Under the pieces are notes generated by a model, which saw nothing but the letters and a program-made list of their open reading frames with translations, searched no databases and had not been told where the DNA came from. 64,000 bases of DNA from Ferranicluibacter quercicola (GTDB lineage Bacteria; Pseudomonadota; Alphaproteobacteria; Rhizobiales; Rhizobiaceae): assembly GCF_021168455.1 (NCBI RefSeq), contig NZ_JAJOZR010000007.1:248001-312000 (forward strand), given 5' to 3'. A program made the translations under genes and the position numbers. Shown here in pieces: positions 8,301-17,073 of the stretch (the stretch's first letter is position 1; every line of letters begins with the position of its first letter).

Positions 8301-10775
8301 TCAGCCGGCCGAGGATTGCAGGTCGTAGGCGGTGAAGGCCGGCGACGGGCCCTCGCCCGGCGTCGTCGGTGTGAAGCGAACCGTGCGGCTTGTCCCCGCG
8401 GTCAGGTCGAAGGCGTTGTCGCTGAAGCGGCCGGGAACATCGGCCTCGACCATCACGTGGAGAGCGAGGCCCTTTGCCGAGATCGTGACATCGATGCCAC
8501 CATCTCGAATGGCCGTCGTCATTTGCAGGCCGGAGGGTTCGAGATCGAGCGCCTTGTAGGTTCCGGGAACGTAGTGCCCCTCGCCCCGCGCGCCGTCCGA
8601 TGCCTCGAAGCTCCAGAAGAGCAGCATGCCGTCCGGGACATCGGCCGCGGAAAGCTCGACGAGCGTTGCGGCGCGATCGGCCGGGCACGTGCCGCTTGCC
8701 GCCATCAGCGGACGGCGCTCCCCCGACAGCGAGACGAGGAACGTCTGCACCTCGATGCTGACATCCGCCCGCGTGTCGTTGACCATCGAAAGCGCAATGG
8801 TCTTCCCATCGTCGGACGGGATCGCGGCGACGGCGACCGGCTGGAAGAAGCGGCGCACCATGTAGTGCATGGCCTTCCAGCTGCCGCCATAGTCGAGGCT
8901 CGACCACGATGCGACCGGCCAGGTGTCGTTGAGCTGCCAGTAGAGCGTGCCCATGCAATGGGGTTTGAGCGACCGCCAGAACTCGACGGCCGTCTTGATG
9001 GCGAGGCCCTGCTGGATCTGGCTGAGATAGACGAAGCTCGAAAAATCCTTGGGGAAGCGGAAGTAGCGGAACATGGTGCCCGCGATCCGCTCGTTGCCGC
9101 CCGCATTCTTCTGGTGGCTCTCCATCACCGGCGAGGCGATGTTGAGGTCCTTGGCCGCGGCGAATTGGTGGATGACGGGCATGGACGTGTAGGACTGGAA
9201 ACCGAACTCCGAGCAGAAGCGCGGGCGCACGGTACGGTAATTGTCGAACGACTTGTTTTCGTGCCAGACGGACCAGTAGTGCATGTCGCCGGCGCCGTCC
9301 GCGTGCCAGGCATCGCCGAAGTTGAGCGGGCCGACGGCCGGGCTCGACGGCCACCAGATCAGGTCCGGCGCAGCCTTCTTCATCGTGGTCTCGATGGTCC
9401 GGTTCAGGCGGTCGTAGGAGACGAGATAGCGATCGCGATCCCTCCGGCTCTCCTCGAACCAGGTCAGCGCGCCCACAAGCTCGTTATCGCCGCACCAGAG
9501 CGCGATGGAGGGATGCGACGACAGGCGGCGCACCTGATCGTCCACTTCGGCCGCGACGTTGTCGAGGAAGTCCGTGGTCGAGGGATAGAGGTTGCAGGCG
9601 AACATGAAGTCCTGCCAGACCATGAGGCCCAGCCGGTCGCAGAGGTCGTAGAACCAGTCCGGCTCGTAGAAGCCGCCGCCCCAGACGCGGATCATGTTCA
9701 TATGCGCATCGACCGCCGACTGCAGCAGATCTTCGACGCCGGCCTGCGTGACGCGCGAAAACAGCGCATCAGCCGGAATCCAGTTCGCCCCGCGGCAAAA
9801 GATCTCGACGCCGTTGACCCGGAAGGCGAAGCGGCTGCCGGCCTCGTCCGGATCGGTCAGAAGCTCGATCCTGCGGAAACCGATCGTCTTTGAGACACGA
9901 TCGCCAGCGACAGAGACGATAAGGCGCGACAGTGGCTGCGCGCCGCTGCCGGCCGGCCACCAGAGGTCCGGTTGCCGGACGGAAAAGACGTGCTCGACCG
10001 TGGTCGTCCCCCTGGCAAGATCGACGTCCAGCGTCTGCACGGTGCCGTCGAGATCGACGGTGACGGAGGTGTGGCCGTGATGTGCGGCAAAGAGCGTGGC
10101 GGTGACGACGAGATCGACCGAGCCGTCGTCCCGCCAATCCTGCCGCGTCGTCACATGCTCGATCCGCGCCGCCGCCAACCGCTTGAGAAGCGGCGGCTCG
10201 TAGACGCCCAGAGGGGCGATGGCGATGTTCCAGTCCCAGCCGAAATGGCACTGGACCTTGCGCAGCATGCTGCCGTTGGGAATAGGAGAATTGGCGGTGG
10301 AATAGGGAATGTAGAAGGGCTGCCTGGCCTGCCGCTCGGCGCTCTCGCGCACGGAGGATTTGATGACCAGCTTCAGCCGGTTCACGCCGGGAACGAGCTT
10401 GCCGGTGACGTCGGGGCGGTGGCGGCGGAAGCTGTTGTCGGCCTCGAGCACGAGGGCGTCGTTGAGATAGACATCCACCACCGTGTCGAGCCCGGCAAGG
10501 TCGAGATACCAGCTGTCGGTCGCGGCGGCATCGGTGATGTCGAAGGTGTGCTCCAGCACCCAGTCCTGTTCGGCCACCCACTGCACGTCGGCCTCGTTGC
10601 GGCCGACATAAGGGTCCGGGATGATGCCTGCTGCGAGCAGCGCGCTGTGGACATCCCCGGGGACCGGCATGGTGAGGGTGTGTTTCGCGTCGAGGCTCGA
10701 CAGCGCCCAGGTGCCGGAGAGATCGGTGGTGTGGGTGGTGGCAGTGTTGGTCATTTCGGGTCTCTGCTCGGTCAT
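8301..10775 (-). CDS. beta-mannosidase, glycoside hydrolase family 2
   Basis: Hydrolyses beta-mannosides, here probably short oligosaccharides after import, since no signal peptide is seen. 824 aa from the ATG at 10775. The layout is an N-terminal jelly-roll (LSGTWALSSLDAKHTLTMPV), an immunoglobulin-like middle, and a TIM barrel with the mannosidase hallmarks HMNMIRVWGGGFYEPDWFYD and GLMVWQDFMFACNLYP. The acid/base is probably the Glu of WCGDNE (about E432) and the nucleophile the Glu of FCSEFGFQSY (about E523). Start choice is uncertain: ATGs at 10808, 10775 and 10754 are possible and none has a strong ribosome site. It follows the transporter genes after a palindromic repeat. Confidence 0.9.
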   Translation of the reverse strand: MTEQRPEMTNTATTHTTDLSGTWALSSLDAKHTLTMPVPGDVHSALLAAGIIPDPYVGRNEADVQWVAEQDWVLEHTFDITDAAATDSWYLDLAGLDTVVDVYLNDALVLEADNSFRRHRPDVTGKLVPGVNRLKLVIKSSVRESAERQARQPFYIPYSTANSPIPNGSMLRKVQCHFGWDWNIAIAPLGVYEPPLLKRLAAARIEHVTTRQDWRDDGSVDLVVTATLFAAHHGHTSVTVDLDGTVQTLDVDLARGTTTVEHVFSVRQPDLWWPAGSGAQPLSRLIVSVAGDRVSKTIGFRRIELLTDPDEAGSRFAFRVNGVEIFCRGANWIPADALFSRVTQAGVEDLLQSAVDAHMNMIRVWGGGFYEPDWFYDLCDRLGLMVWQDFMFACNLYPSTTDFLDNVAAEVDDQVRRLSSHPSIALWCGDNELVGALTWFEESRRDRDRYLVSYDRLNRTIETTMKKAAPDLIWWPSSPAVGPLNFGDAWHADGAGDMHYWSVWHENKSFDNYRTVRPRFCSEFGFQSYTSMPVIHQFAAAKDLNIASPVMESHQKNAGGNERIAGTMFRYFRFPKDFSSFVYLSQIQQGLAIKTAVEFWRSLKPHCMGTLYWQLNDTWPVASWSSLDYGGSWKAMHYMVRRFFQPVAVAAIPSDDGKTIALSMVNDTRADVSIEVQTFLVSLSGERRPLMAASGTCPADRAATLVELSAADVPDGMLLFWSFEASDGARGEGHYVPGTYKALDLEPSGLQMTTAIRDGGIDVTISAKGLALHVMVEADVPGRFSDNAFDLTAGTSRTVRFTPTTPGEGPSPAFTAYDLQSSAG

Positions 10776-10832
10776 GTTTGCTCGGTTCGTTTTGCGACAA
10801 GGCCGCAATCGCTCAGCGCGCTGCGAGGTCGC

Positions 10833-10947
10833 AGCCCCTCATCCGCCTGCCGGCACCTTCTCCCCGCGAGCGGGGCGAAGGGACTCGCAGCGGCCTTTAG
10901 GCACGTCCCCTCTCCCCGCAGGCGGGGAGAGGGCTAGGGTGAGGGGC
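10833..10947. repeat. rhizobial intergenic palindromic repeat (RIME-like), copy 2, inverted
   Basis: 115 bases that, read on the minus strand, match the 6161-6301 element: GCCCCTCACCCTAGCCC, the CTCTCCCCGCC/GGCGGGGAGAG type hairpin, ACGTGCC, then a GAGTCCCTTCGCCCCGC hairpin and GGATGAGGGGC. It sits between the ATPase gene and the beta-mannosidase, inside the presumed operon, so both hairpins would be transcribed. Confidence 0.8.
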
Positions 10948-10971
10948 AGCGGCACATCAAAGCGCCTGTCG

Positions 10972-12060
10972 TCACAGCCGTTGCTCCGTGCCCGCATCGA
11001 AGATCGAGGCCATGCCCATGTCGATGCCGAGGCGGACCTGCGAGCCCGGGGCATAGCGCCGGGCACCGGCGATCCGCACCGACATGGTCTGTCCGGCCAG
11101 CTTTAGCCAGAGAAGGTTGTCGGCGCCCATCGGCTCCTCGATATCGACCACGGCGGCATGCGCATCGCCGCCGGCCGGCACGTCGTCCACCGTCACATGC
11201 TCCGGGCGAATGCCGAGCACGACGTTGGTGCCGGGGCGGATGGGTGCGCGAGCGGGATAGGCGTCGATGGCGAAATCCACGCCGCCGACATGCACGACCT
11301 TGCGGCCGCCCTTCTCCTCCACCGCGCCGCGGAAGAAGTTCATCGACGGCGAGCCGATGAAGCCCGCGACGAAGAGATTTTCCGGTGCATTGTAGATTGT
11401 CATCGGATCGGCCAGCTGCTGGATGACGCCGCTCTTCATGACGGCGATGCGGTCGGCCAGCGTCAGCGCCTCGATCTGGTCGTGCGTGACGTAGATCATC
11501 GTGTTCTTCAGCGACTGGTGCAGCCGCTTGATCTCCACGCGCAGTTCCGAGCGCAGCTTGGCGTCGAGGTTCGACAGCGGCTCGTCGAACAGGAAGACGT
11601 CGACGTCGCGAACGAGGGCCCGTCCGATGGCCACGCGCTGGCGCTGGCCGCCGGAAAGCTCGGCCGGCTTGCGCTTCAGGAGCGGCTGGATCTGCAGGAT
11701 CTCGGCGGCGCGGGCGACGCGCTTATCGATCTCAACCTGCGGCATCTTCGCGACCTTCAGGCCGAAGGACAGGTTCTTCTCGACGGTCATCTGCGGGTAG
11801 AGCGCATAGGACTGGAACACCATGCCGATCCCGCGGTCCTTGGGCTCTTCCCAGGTGACGTTCCTGCCCTTGATGAAGATCTGCCCGTCGGTGATTTCCA
11901 GAAGCCCGGCGATGCAGTTGAGCAGCGTCGATTTTCCGCAGCCGGACGAGCCGAGCAGCACGAGGAACTCGCCGTCGCGGATATCGAGGTTGAGGTTCTC
12001 AAGAACGGTGACCGCGCCGAAGCTCAGCGACAGATCCTGGATGGAAACGCTTGACGTCAT
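10972..12060 (-). CDS. sugar ABC transporter ATP-binding protein (UgpC/MsmK type)
   Basis: Cytoplasmic ATPase of the carbohydrate importer, 362 aa. Walker A GSSGCGKST (near residue 38), Q-loop FQSYALYPQM, signature LSGGQRQR, Walker B FLFDEPLSNLD and switch THDQIEALTLADRI are all present. The C-terminal part has the MalK-like regulatory OB-fold region. The ATG at 12060 is chosen because it starts the ATPase fold directly (MTSSVSIQDLSLSFG); the reading frame is open far upstream, but that part overlaps the permease gene. Five bases separate it from the permease stop. Confidence 0.92.
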   Translation of the reverse strand: MTSSVSIQDLSLSFGAVTVLENLNLDIRDGEFLVLLGSSGCGKSTLLNCIAGLLEITDGQIFIKGRNVTWEEPKDRGIGMVFQSYALYPQMTVEKNLSFGLKVAKMPQVEIDKRVARAAEILQIQPLLKRKPAELSGGQRQRVAIGRALVRDVDVFLFDEPLSNLDAKLRSELRVEIKRLHQSLKNTMIYVTHDQIEALTLADRIAVMKSGVIQQLADPMTIYNAPENLFVAGFIGSPSMNFFRGAVEEKGGRKVVHVGGVDFAIDAYPARAPIRPGTNVVLGIRPEHVTVDDVPAGGDAHAAVVDIEEPMGADNLLWLKLAGQTMSVRIAGARRYAPGSQVRLGIDMGMASIFDAGTEQRL

Positions 12061-12065
12061 GAGGA

Positions 12066-13010
12066 TCAGCCTTTCACGGCGCCGGCGGCGATGCCGCGGA
12101 CAAACAGGCGCCCGGAAACGAAATAGACGATGAGGGGAACGGCGCCGGTGAGAAGCGTGGCGGCCATGTTGACGTTGTATTCCTTCACGCCCTGCACCGA
12201 ATTGACGATGTTGTTGAGCTGGACGGTGATCGGATAATATTCCGGCCGGGTGAACACGACGCCGAACAGGAAGTCGTTCCAGATGCCGGTGATCTGCAGG
12301 ATCATGGCGACCACGAAGATCGGCAGCGACATGGGCAGCATGATCCGAAAATAGATCATCCAGAACCCCGCCCCGTCGATCCGCGCCGCCTTGAACAGCT
12401 CCTCCGGCAGCGAGACGAAATAGTTGCGGAACAGCAGCGTCAGGATCGGCATGCCGAAGATCGAGTGCACGATGATGAGGCCGGTGAGCGTACCGTAGAT
12501 GCCGAGTTCGCGCAGGATGATGACCAGCGGGTAGATCATCACCTGATAGGGAATGAACGCCCCGATGATGAGGACGATGAAGAAGGTCTCCGACCCCTTG
12601 AAGCGCCAGTTGGCCAGCGCATAGCCGTTGATCGAGGCAAGCGCGATGGAGGCGATGGTGGAAGGCACGGTGATGCGCACCGAATTCCAGAAGCCGCGCG
12701 ACAGGCCGTCGCAATTCAGCCCGGTGCAGGCGCTGGACCAGGCCTTCACCCACGGCTCGAAGGTGATCTCGACCGGGGGCGAGAAGATGTTGCCGAGCCG
12801 GATCTCGGGCATGCCCTTCAGCGAGGTCACGACCATCACGTAGAGCGGCAGCAGGTAGTAGCAGGCGAAGACGAGCAGCGTTCCGTAGACCATGATGTTG
12901 GTGCCGGAAAAGGCGCGGGCCGGGCGCTTGCCGCGCGGACCGGCGGCCAATTGCGGTCTGGCAGCGTCGATCGCGGCAGCGGCGGTGTTGAGGGAGGCGA
13001 TATCAGCCAC
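12066..13010 (-). CDS. sugar ABC transporter permease (MalG type)
   Basis: Inner-membrane subunit of the carbohydrate importer, 314 aa. After a soluble Ala-rich N-terminus come about six membrane segments (first: NIMVYGTLLVFACYYLLPLYVMVV). The coupling EAA-type loop is ELFKAARIDGAGFWMIYFRIMLPM. It overlaps the upstream permease gene by eight bases, so the two are co-translated. The extracytoplasmic insert NIFSPPVEITFEPW...CTGLNCDGLSRGF carries two cysteines. Confidence 0.9.
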   Translation of the reverse strand: MADIASLNTAAAAIDAARPQLAAGPRGKRPARAFSGTNIMVYGTLLVFACYYLLPLYVMVVTSLKGMPEIRLGNIFSPPVEITFEPWVKAWSSACTGLNCDGLSRGFWNSVRITVPSTIASIALASINGYALANWRFKGSETFFIVLIIGAFIPYQVMIYPLVIILRELGIYGTLTGLIIVHSIFGMPILTLLFRNYFVSLPEELFKAARIDGAGFWMIYFRIMLPMSLPIFVVAMILQITGIWNDFLFGVVFTRPEYYPITVQLNNIVNSVQGVKEYNVNMAATLLTGAVPLIVYFVSGRLFVRGIAAGAVKG

Positions 13011-13929
13011 GCTTGCGTCCTCCGAATTCGAGATAGGCCCAGGGAATGATGATGATCGCGACGGCCAGCAGCATCATGGTGGAGGCTGCAAAGCCCTGGC
13101 CGAGGTTCTGGGCCTGGAACATGTAGTCGTAGACGTATTTCGCAGGAACTTCGGACGCGATGCCGGGTCCGCCGCTGGTCTGCGCCACCACGAGGTCGTA
13201 AACCTTGACGATGCCGGAGGCGATGATGACGAGCGTGGTGATGAAGACCGGCCGCATCATGGGAATGACGATGAAGAGATAGGTCTTCCAGGCGGGAATG
13301 CCGTCGATGCGCGAGGCCTTCCAGATCTCCCCGTCGATGCCGCGCAGGCCCGCCAGCATCAGGCACATGACGAGGCCCGTTCCCTGCCAGAGCGCGGCGA
13401 TGAGGATGCCGTACATCACGAGGGCGGGATCGTAGAGCGGATCGAAGCGGAAGGACGTCCAGCCGAGCGAGCGGATGACCGACTGGATGCCGAATTCCGG
13501 ATTGAGGATCCACTGCCAGACGAGGCCGGTGACGATGAAGGAGAGCGCGAAGGGATAGAGGAAAATGGTGCGGAAGGTGTTTTCGAACCGGATCTTCTGA
13601 TCCATCAGCGCCGCCAGCAGGAAGCCGATCATTAGGCTGAAGATCAGCGAGAAGATGCCGTAGATGCCGAGATTGACGATCGACACCGTCCAGCGGGGTG
13701 CGGCCCACAGGCGCTCGTACTGGTCGAGGCCGACGAAGCTCATGCGCGGCAGCAGCCGCGAATTGGTGAAGGAATAGAGCACCGTCCAGAGCGTGCCTCC
13801 GGCGAAGATGACCACGGCGGTGAGGATCATCGGAATGGACGCGATCTTCGCGCTCATATTGCGGAAATACTGGTTCGGCCGGGTGGATCTTCGGGCCGGT
13901 AGGGCAGCTGTTGTCGCTGGAACCGTCAT
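13003..13929 (-). CDS. sugar ABC transporter permease (MalF type)
   Basis: Partner permease of the carbohydrate importer, 308 aa from the ATG at 13929, which has GAGGAGG nine bases upstream; a longer frame to 13980 lacks a ribosome site. Membrane segments begin at IPMILTAVVIFAGGTLWTVLY, and the EAA loop is GEIWKASRIDGIPAWKTYLFIVIPMM. It lies 253 bases downstream of the binding-protein gene, a gap that carries a strong hairpin. Confidence 0.9.
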   Translation of the reverse strand: MTVPATTAALPARRSTRPNQYFRNMSAKIASIPMILTAVVIFAGGTLWTVLYSFTNSRLLPRMSFVGLDQYERLWAAPRWTVSIVNLGIYGIFSLIFSLMIGFLLAALMDQKIRFENTFRTIFLYPFALSFIVTGLVWQWILNPEFGIQSVIRSLGWTSFRFDPLYDPALVMYGILIAALWQGTGLVMCLMLAGLRGIDGEIWKASRIDGIPAWKTYLFIVIPMMRPVFITTLVIIASGIVKVYDLVVAQTSGGPGIASEVPAKYVYDYMFQAQNLGQGFAASTMMLLAVAIIIIPWAYLEFGGRKRG

Positions 13930-14097
13930 CGTCAGGCGCCTCCTCGTGGCTCTCGCCGATGGGCGGAGCGCGGCAAACATGAGACGAGTCCGTCAGGTTC
14001 ACGTTGAACCCGCCAGACCCTGGCTTCTGGTGTCGTCGCCCGTCTCTTCGGGACGGCCGGGGTCCCCGTATCCCGGACAAATGCTCGGGCGGGCGGT

Positions 14098-14120
14098 CCC
14101 GGGCCTCGTTCAGGCCCGGG
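14098..14120 (-). promoter_or_regulatory. hairpin between sugar-binding protein and permease genes
   Basis: A perfect 9-bp stem, CCCGGGCCT with AGGCCCGGG, closed by a five-base loop. No U-run follows on the minus strand, so partial termination or mRNA protection that favours the binding protein over the membrane genes is the likely role. The same arrangement occurs in the first sulfate operon. Confidence 0.6.
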
Positions 14121-14182
14121 CTGCGAATGTGGAGGATGATCGCGGGTGGGGATGGTGACGGCGACAGGCCGTCACCGCTTCA

Positions 14183-15418
14183 TCACTCGGCGGACGCGAT
14201 GATCCCGGCCCAGCGCTTCTGCGCATCCTCGACGGTCATCGTGGTGCTGGCGAAGAATTCGGAGAACAGGTCCTCCTTCTGCTTCTGGATATCGGCCGAG
14301 AGCAACTCGTCCGTGCCCTGAACCACATCACCCTTGGCCAGGATATCGAGACCCTTCTTCATGCAGTCATTGGCAGCATTGAGATCGACATCGCCGCGCA
14401 CCGGCAGCGAGCCCTTCTTGAGATTGAAGGCGACCTGCGTGGCCGGATCGAGCAGCGACTTCGCCAGCGCCTCCTGCGCCTTCGACTTGTCCTCGTCCTT
14501 CAGGAGCGGGAAGTAGAAGGCGTCGCCGGCCGTTGCGAGAAAGCCGTTCATGCCGAGCCCCGGCAGGCAGGAATAGTCGGTACCGGCCTTCTGGTTGGCC
14601 AGCTGGAACTCGCCCTGCGCCCAGTCGCCCATCACCTGCCCGCCGGCCTTGCCGGTGATGACGAGGTTGGTGGCCTGGTTCCAGTCCTGGACATTGCTGC
14701 CCTTGGCCATCTTGCGGGCATCGTCCGCGGCCTTGAAGATCTTGGCGATCTCCGGCCCCGTCGCCGTCTCGCCGTCCTTGTCCTTGTAGACCTTGAGATA
14801 GAGATCCTTGCCGCCGAGCGAAATCAGCAGCACATCGAACAGGCCGGCCGACTGCCAGGCCTGACCGCCGAGCGCCAGCGGAACGATACCGGCCTTCTCG
14901 AGCGCCGGGGCGGCCGCAACATATTCGTCCCAGGTCTTCGGCACCTCGACGCCGGCCGTCTTGAAGGCCGCGTTGGAGAGCCACAGCCACTGCCAGGAAT
15001 GGATGTTGACGGGCGCGCAATAGATCTTGCCATCGATCGTGCAGGCGTCGAGCAGGCTCGCCGGACGGATGACCTCTTTCCACTTTTCGGCGGTGGCGAC
15101 ATCGGTGAGGTCGCGCATCAGGCCGGCCTGCACGAGTTCCTCGGCCTGGCGACCGTGATTGAACTGCGTGGCGCCCATGGGGTCGCCGCCGGTGATGCGG
15201 CTGATCATGATGGGGCGTGCCGTGCCGCCCGAGCCGGCAATCGCGCCGTCCACCCATTTGTTGCCGGTCGCATCGAACGCCTTGGCCAGTTCCGCGACCG
15301 CCGCAGCCTCCCCGCCGGACGTCCACCAATGCGTTACTTCCAGATCCGTGGCATGAGCCGCACCGAGCGGCAGTACCACACCGGCAGCCAGAATTGCTGC
15401 GCGAAAGCGTGTCATCAT
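14183..15418 (-). CDS. sugar ABC transporter substrate-binding protein
   Basis: Periplasmic receptor of the importer, 411 aa, family 1 extracellular solute-binding protein. The Sec signal peptide MMTRFRAAILAAGVVLPLGAAHA is followed by TDLEVTHWWTSGGEAAAV, typical of oligosaccharide receptors, and an aromatic-rich pocket region (NIHSWQWLWLSNAAF). The start has GGGAGGAG six bases upstream, complementary to the CUCCUCCC loops of the RNA array at 62478-62640. It is the first gene of the operon and has a promoter and operator-like palindrome directly upstream. A beta-mannoside ligand is inferred from the downstream mannosidase. Confidence 0.9.
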   Translation of the reverse strand: MMTRFRAAILAAGVVLPLGAAHATDLEVTHWWTSGGEAAAVAELAKAFDATGNKWVDGAIAGSGGTARPIMISRITGGDPMGATQFNHGRQAEELVQAGLMRDLTDVATAEKWKEVIRPASLLDACTIDGKIYCAPVNIHSWQWLWLSNAAFKTAGVEVPKTWDEYVAAAPALEKAGIVPLALGGQAWQSAGLFDVLLISLGGKDLYLKVYKDKDGETATGPEIAKIFKAADDARKMAKGSNVQDWNQATNLVITGKAGGQVMGDWAQGEFQLANQKAGTDYSCLPGLGMNGFLATAGDAFYFPLLKDEDKSKAQEALAKSLLDPATQVAFNLKKGSLPVRGDVDLNAANDCMKKGLDILAKGDVVQGTDELLSADIQKQKEDLFSEFFASTTMTVEDAQKRWAGIIASAE

Positions 15419-15432
15419 GAGTCTCCTCCCTC

Positions 15433-15448
15433 ACTGTAACGTTGCCGT
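15433..15448. promoter_or_regulatory. LacI-type operator candidate 1 (mannoside operon)
   Basis: ACTGTAACGTTGCCGT, a palindrome centred on AACGTT, the usual core of LacI-family operators. It lies just downstream of the putative -10 box of the transport operon, where a bound repressor would block initiation. It shares 14 of 16 bases with the site at 15749-15764 nearer the lacI-type gene. Confidence 0.6.
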
Positions 15449-15451
15449 AAA

Positions 15452-15480
15452 AACGTAGCGGATGTGTTCGAGCCACGCAA
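15452..15480 (-). promoter_or_regulatory. putative promoter of the mannoside operon
   Basis: On the minus strand TTGCGT (15480-15475), a 17-base spacer, and TACGTT (15457-15452). The predicted start site falls inside the operator-like palindrome, 15 to 25 bases before the ATG of the binding-protein gene. Hexamer matches are moderate. Confidence 0.4.
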
Positions 15481-15747
15481 CAGAGCAACCTCCAAATTAT
15501 TCGTGAAGCCGACGTTTCTACCGGAAGGAGAATTCGTAGCGGAGCAGCGGTGTCTTCGAAGAGAATAAATGCGGTGCAACAATCGTCCTCAGATGCAAGA
15601 GGCGCGTTGAATGGGCATCGAATTTTCGGGAATTGCCTCATAGGATAGCACAATGCCGCTTTGCAGCGCAGCAATGTGACGAGGTCGTTGACGCTCTCCT
15701 CCGATGATTGCAACCTGACCGAAACCGTCGGAAAGATGACCATGATT

Positions 15748-15765
15748 AACTGTATCGTTGCAGTT
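15748..15765. promoter_or_regulatory. LacI-type operator candidate 2
   Basis: AACTGTATCGTTGCAGTT is an inexact 18-base palindrome with a central CG, 107 bases upstream of the regulator start. Together with the 15433 site it suggests that the regulator controls both the operon and itself. The rest of the 453-base gap (15419-15871) shows no gene. Confidence 0.55.
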
Positions 15766-15871
15766 TTTTCGTGTAGGCACGGAGCGGGTGACATTGGTCA
15801 AGCCGCATCGAACCGGCTAGGATGAGCGGCAAAACACCGGTTGCAAGGACCGGACGGAAGGGCAGGCGTCG

Positions 15872-16984
15872 ATGGACGAGAAGACGAAGACCGATGGTTT
15901 GCGACCGACGGCGACACAGTCTGGTGCCCCGTCAACCGCGCAGTCCGGCCTCCAGACCGGCAGCCCGCTGGCCGCGCCCCACCCCCCCGGCAACGACCGC
16001 CCGACGCTGAAGACGATCGCCTACATGACCGGGCTCGGCATCACCACCGTGTCGCGTGCCTTGAAGGATGCGCCCGATATCGGCGCGGACACCAAGGAGC
16101 GCGTTCGTCTCGTCGCGCGGCAGGTCGGCTACCAGCCGAACCGAGCAGGCGTCAGGCTGCGCACCGGCAAGACCAACGTCATCAGCCTCGTCCTGTCGCT
16201 GGAGGAGGAAATCATGGGCCTTACCAGCCCGATCGTCGTGGGCATTTCCGAGGTGCTGGCGGCCACGCCCTACCACCTCGTGGTGACGCCCTACAGCCCC
16301 TCGCGGGACGCCCTCGCCCCGGTTCGCTACGTGCTCGACACGGGTGCCGCCGATGGCGTCATCATCTCGCGCACGGAACCACAGGATGCGCGCGTTGCGC
16401 TGATGCTGGAGCGAAACTTCCCCTTCGCCACCCATGGCCGCACCGATATGGGGCTCGCACATCCCTATCACGACTATGACAATGAAGGCTTCGCCTATGC
16501 CGCCGTGCGGGCGCTGGTGGAGCGCGGACGCCGTCGCCTGACGCTGCTGCAGCCGCCGCGCCACCTCACCTTTCACCGGCATATGCGCAACGGCTTCGAC
16601 CGCGCGGTGCGCGATTTCGGCGTCGAGACCATCCCCTTCGACACCGTCGACATCGATCATTCGCTGATCGACATCCGCACCGCTTTCGAAAGCCTGCTGC
16701 GCGGCGGCGCGGTCCCGGATGGCATCGTCTCGGGAAGCGGCGCGGGAACGATCGCCCTGATCGCCGCCATCGAGGCGACGGGCCGCAAGATCGGCAACGA
16801 CCTCGATGTCGTGTCCAAGGTTCCGAGCGATTTCCTCGGCTGGCTGCGCCCGGAGGTCATCACCATGAAGGAAGATATTCGGCATGCGGGCCATGAGCTC
16901 GCCAAGGCCGTCCTCGCCCGCATCGCCGGCCGGCCGCCGGAAGAGCTTCAGAGCCTGAGCAGCCTCGACACAGCGAAGACCTGA
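15872..16984 (+). CDS. LacI family transcriptional regulator of the mannoside operon
   Basis: DNA-binding repressor, 370 aa. The helix-turn-helix RPTLKTIAYMTGLGITTVSRALKD begins only at about residue 43; it is preceded by an unusually long polar N-terminus (MDEKTKTDGLRPTATQSG...) not typical of the family. The hinge VGYQPNRAGVRLRTGKTNVI and a periplasmic-binding-protein-like sensor domain (SLVLSLEEEIMGLT onward) follow. It starts behind GGAAGGGCAGG. It is divergent from the transport operon, with two operator-like palindromes between them. The inducer is probably a mannoside or breakdown product, by context only. Confidence 0.88.
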   Translation: MDEKTKTDGLRPTATQSGAPSTAQSGLQTGSPLAAPHPPGNDRPTLKTIAYMTGLGITTVSRALKDAPDIGADTKERVRLVARQVGYQPNRAGVRLRTGKTNVISLVLSLEEEIMGLTSPIVVGISEVLAATPYHLVVTPYSPSRDALAPVRYVLDTGAADGVIISRTEPQDARVALMLERNFPFATHGRTDMGLAHPYHDYDNEGFAYAAVRALVERGRRRLTLLQPPRHLTFHRHMRNGFDRAVRDFGVETIPFDTVDIDHSLIDIRTAFESLLRGGAVPDGIVSGSGAGTIALIAAIEATGRKIGNDLDVVSKVPSDFLGWLRPEVITMKEDIRHAGHELAKAVLARIAGRPPEELQSLSSLDTAKT

Positions 16985-17013
16985 CAACGGCCGACGAGAA
17001 AGTTGGACAGAAA

Positions 17014-17049
17014 GAAGGCCGCGCGACAGATGCCGCGCGGCCTTCTTTT
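17014..17049. terminator. bidirectional terminator between lacI-type gene and gnd
   Basis: GAAGGCCGCGCG pairs with CGCGCGGCCTTC around an eight-base loop and is followed by TTTT on the plus strand; on the minus strand the stem is followed by TTTCTG. It serves both convergent genes. Confidence 0.85.
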
Positions 17050-17073
17050 GTCGGAGCGGTTCGCGCCTTCGGA

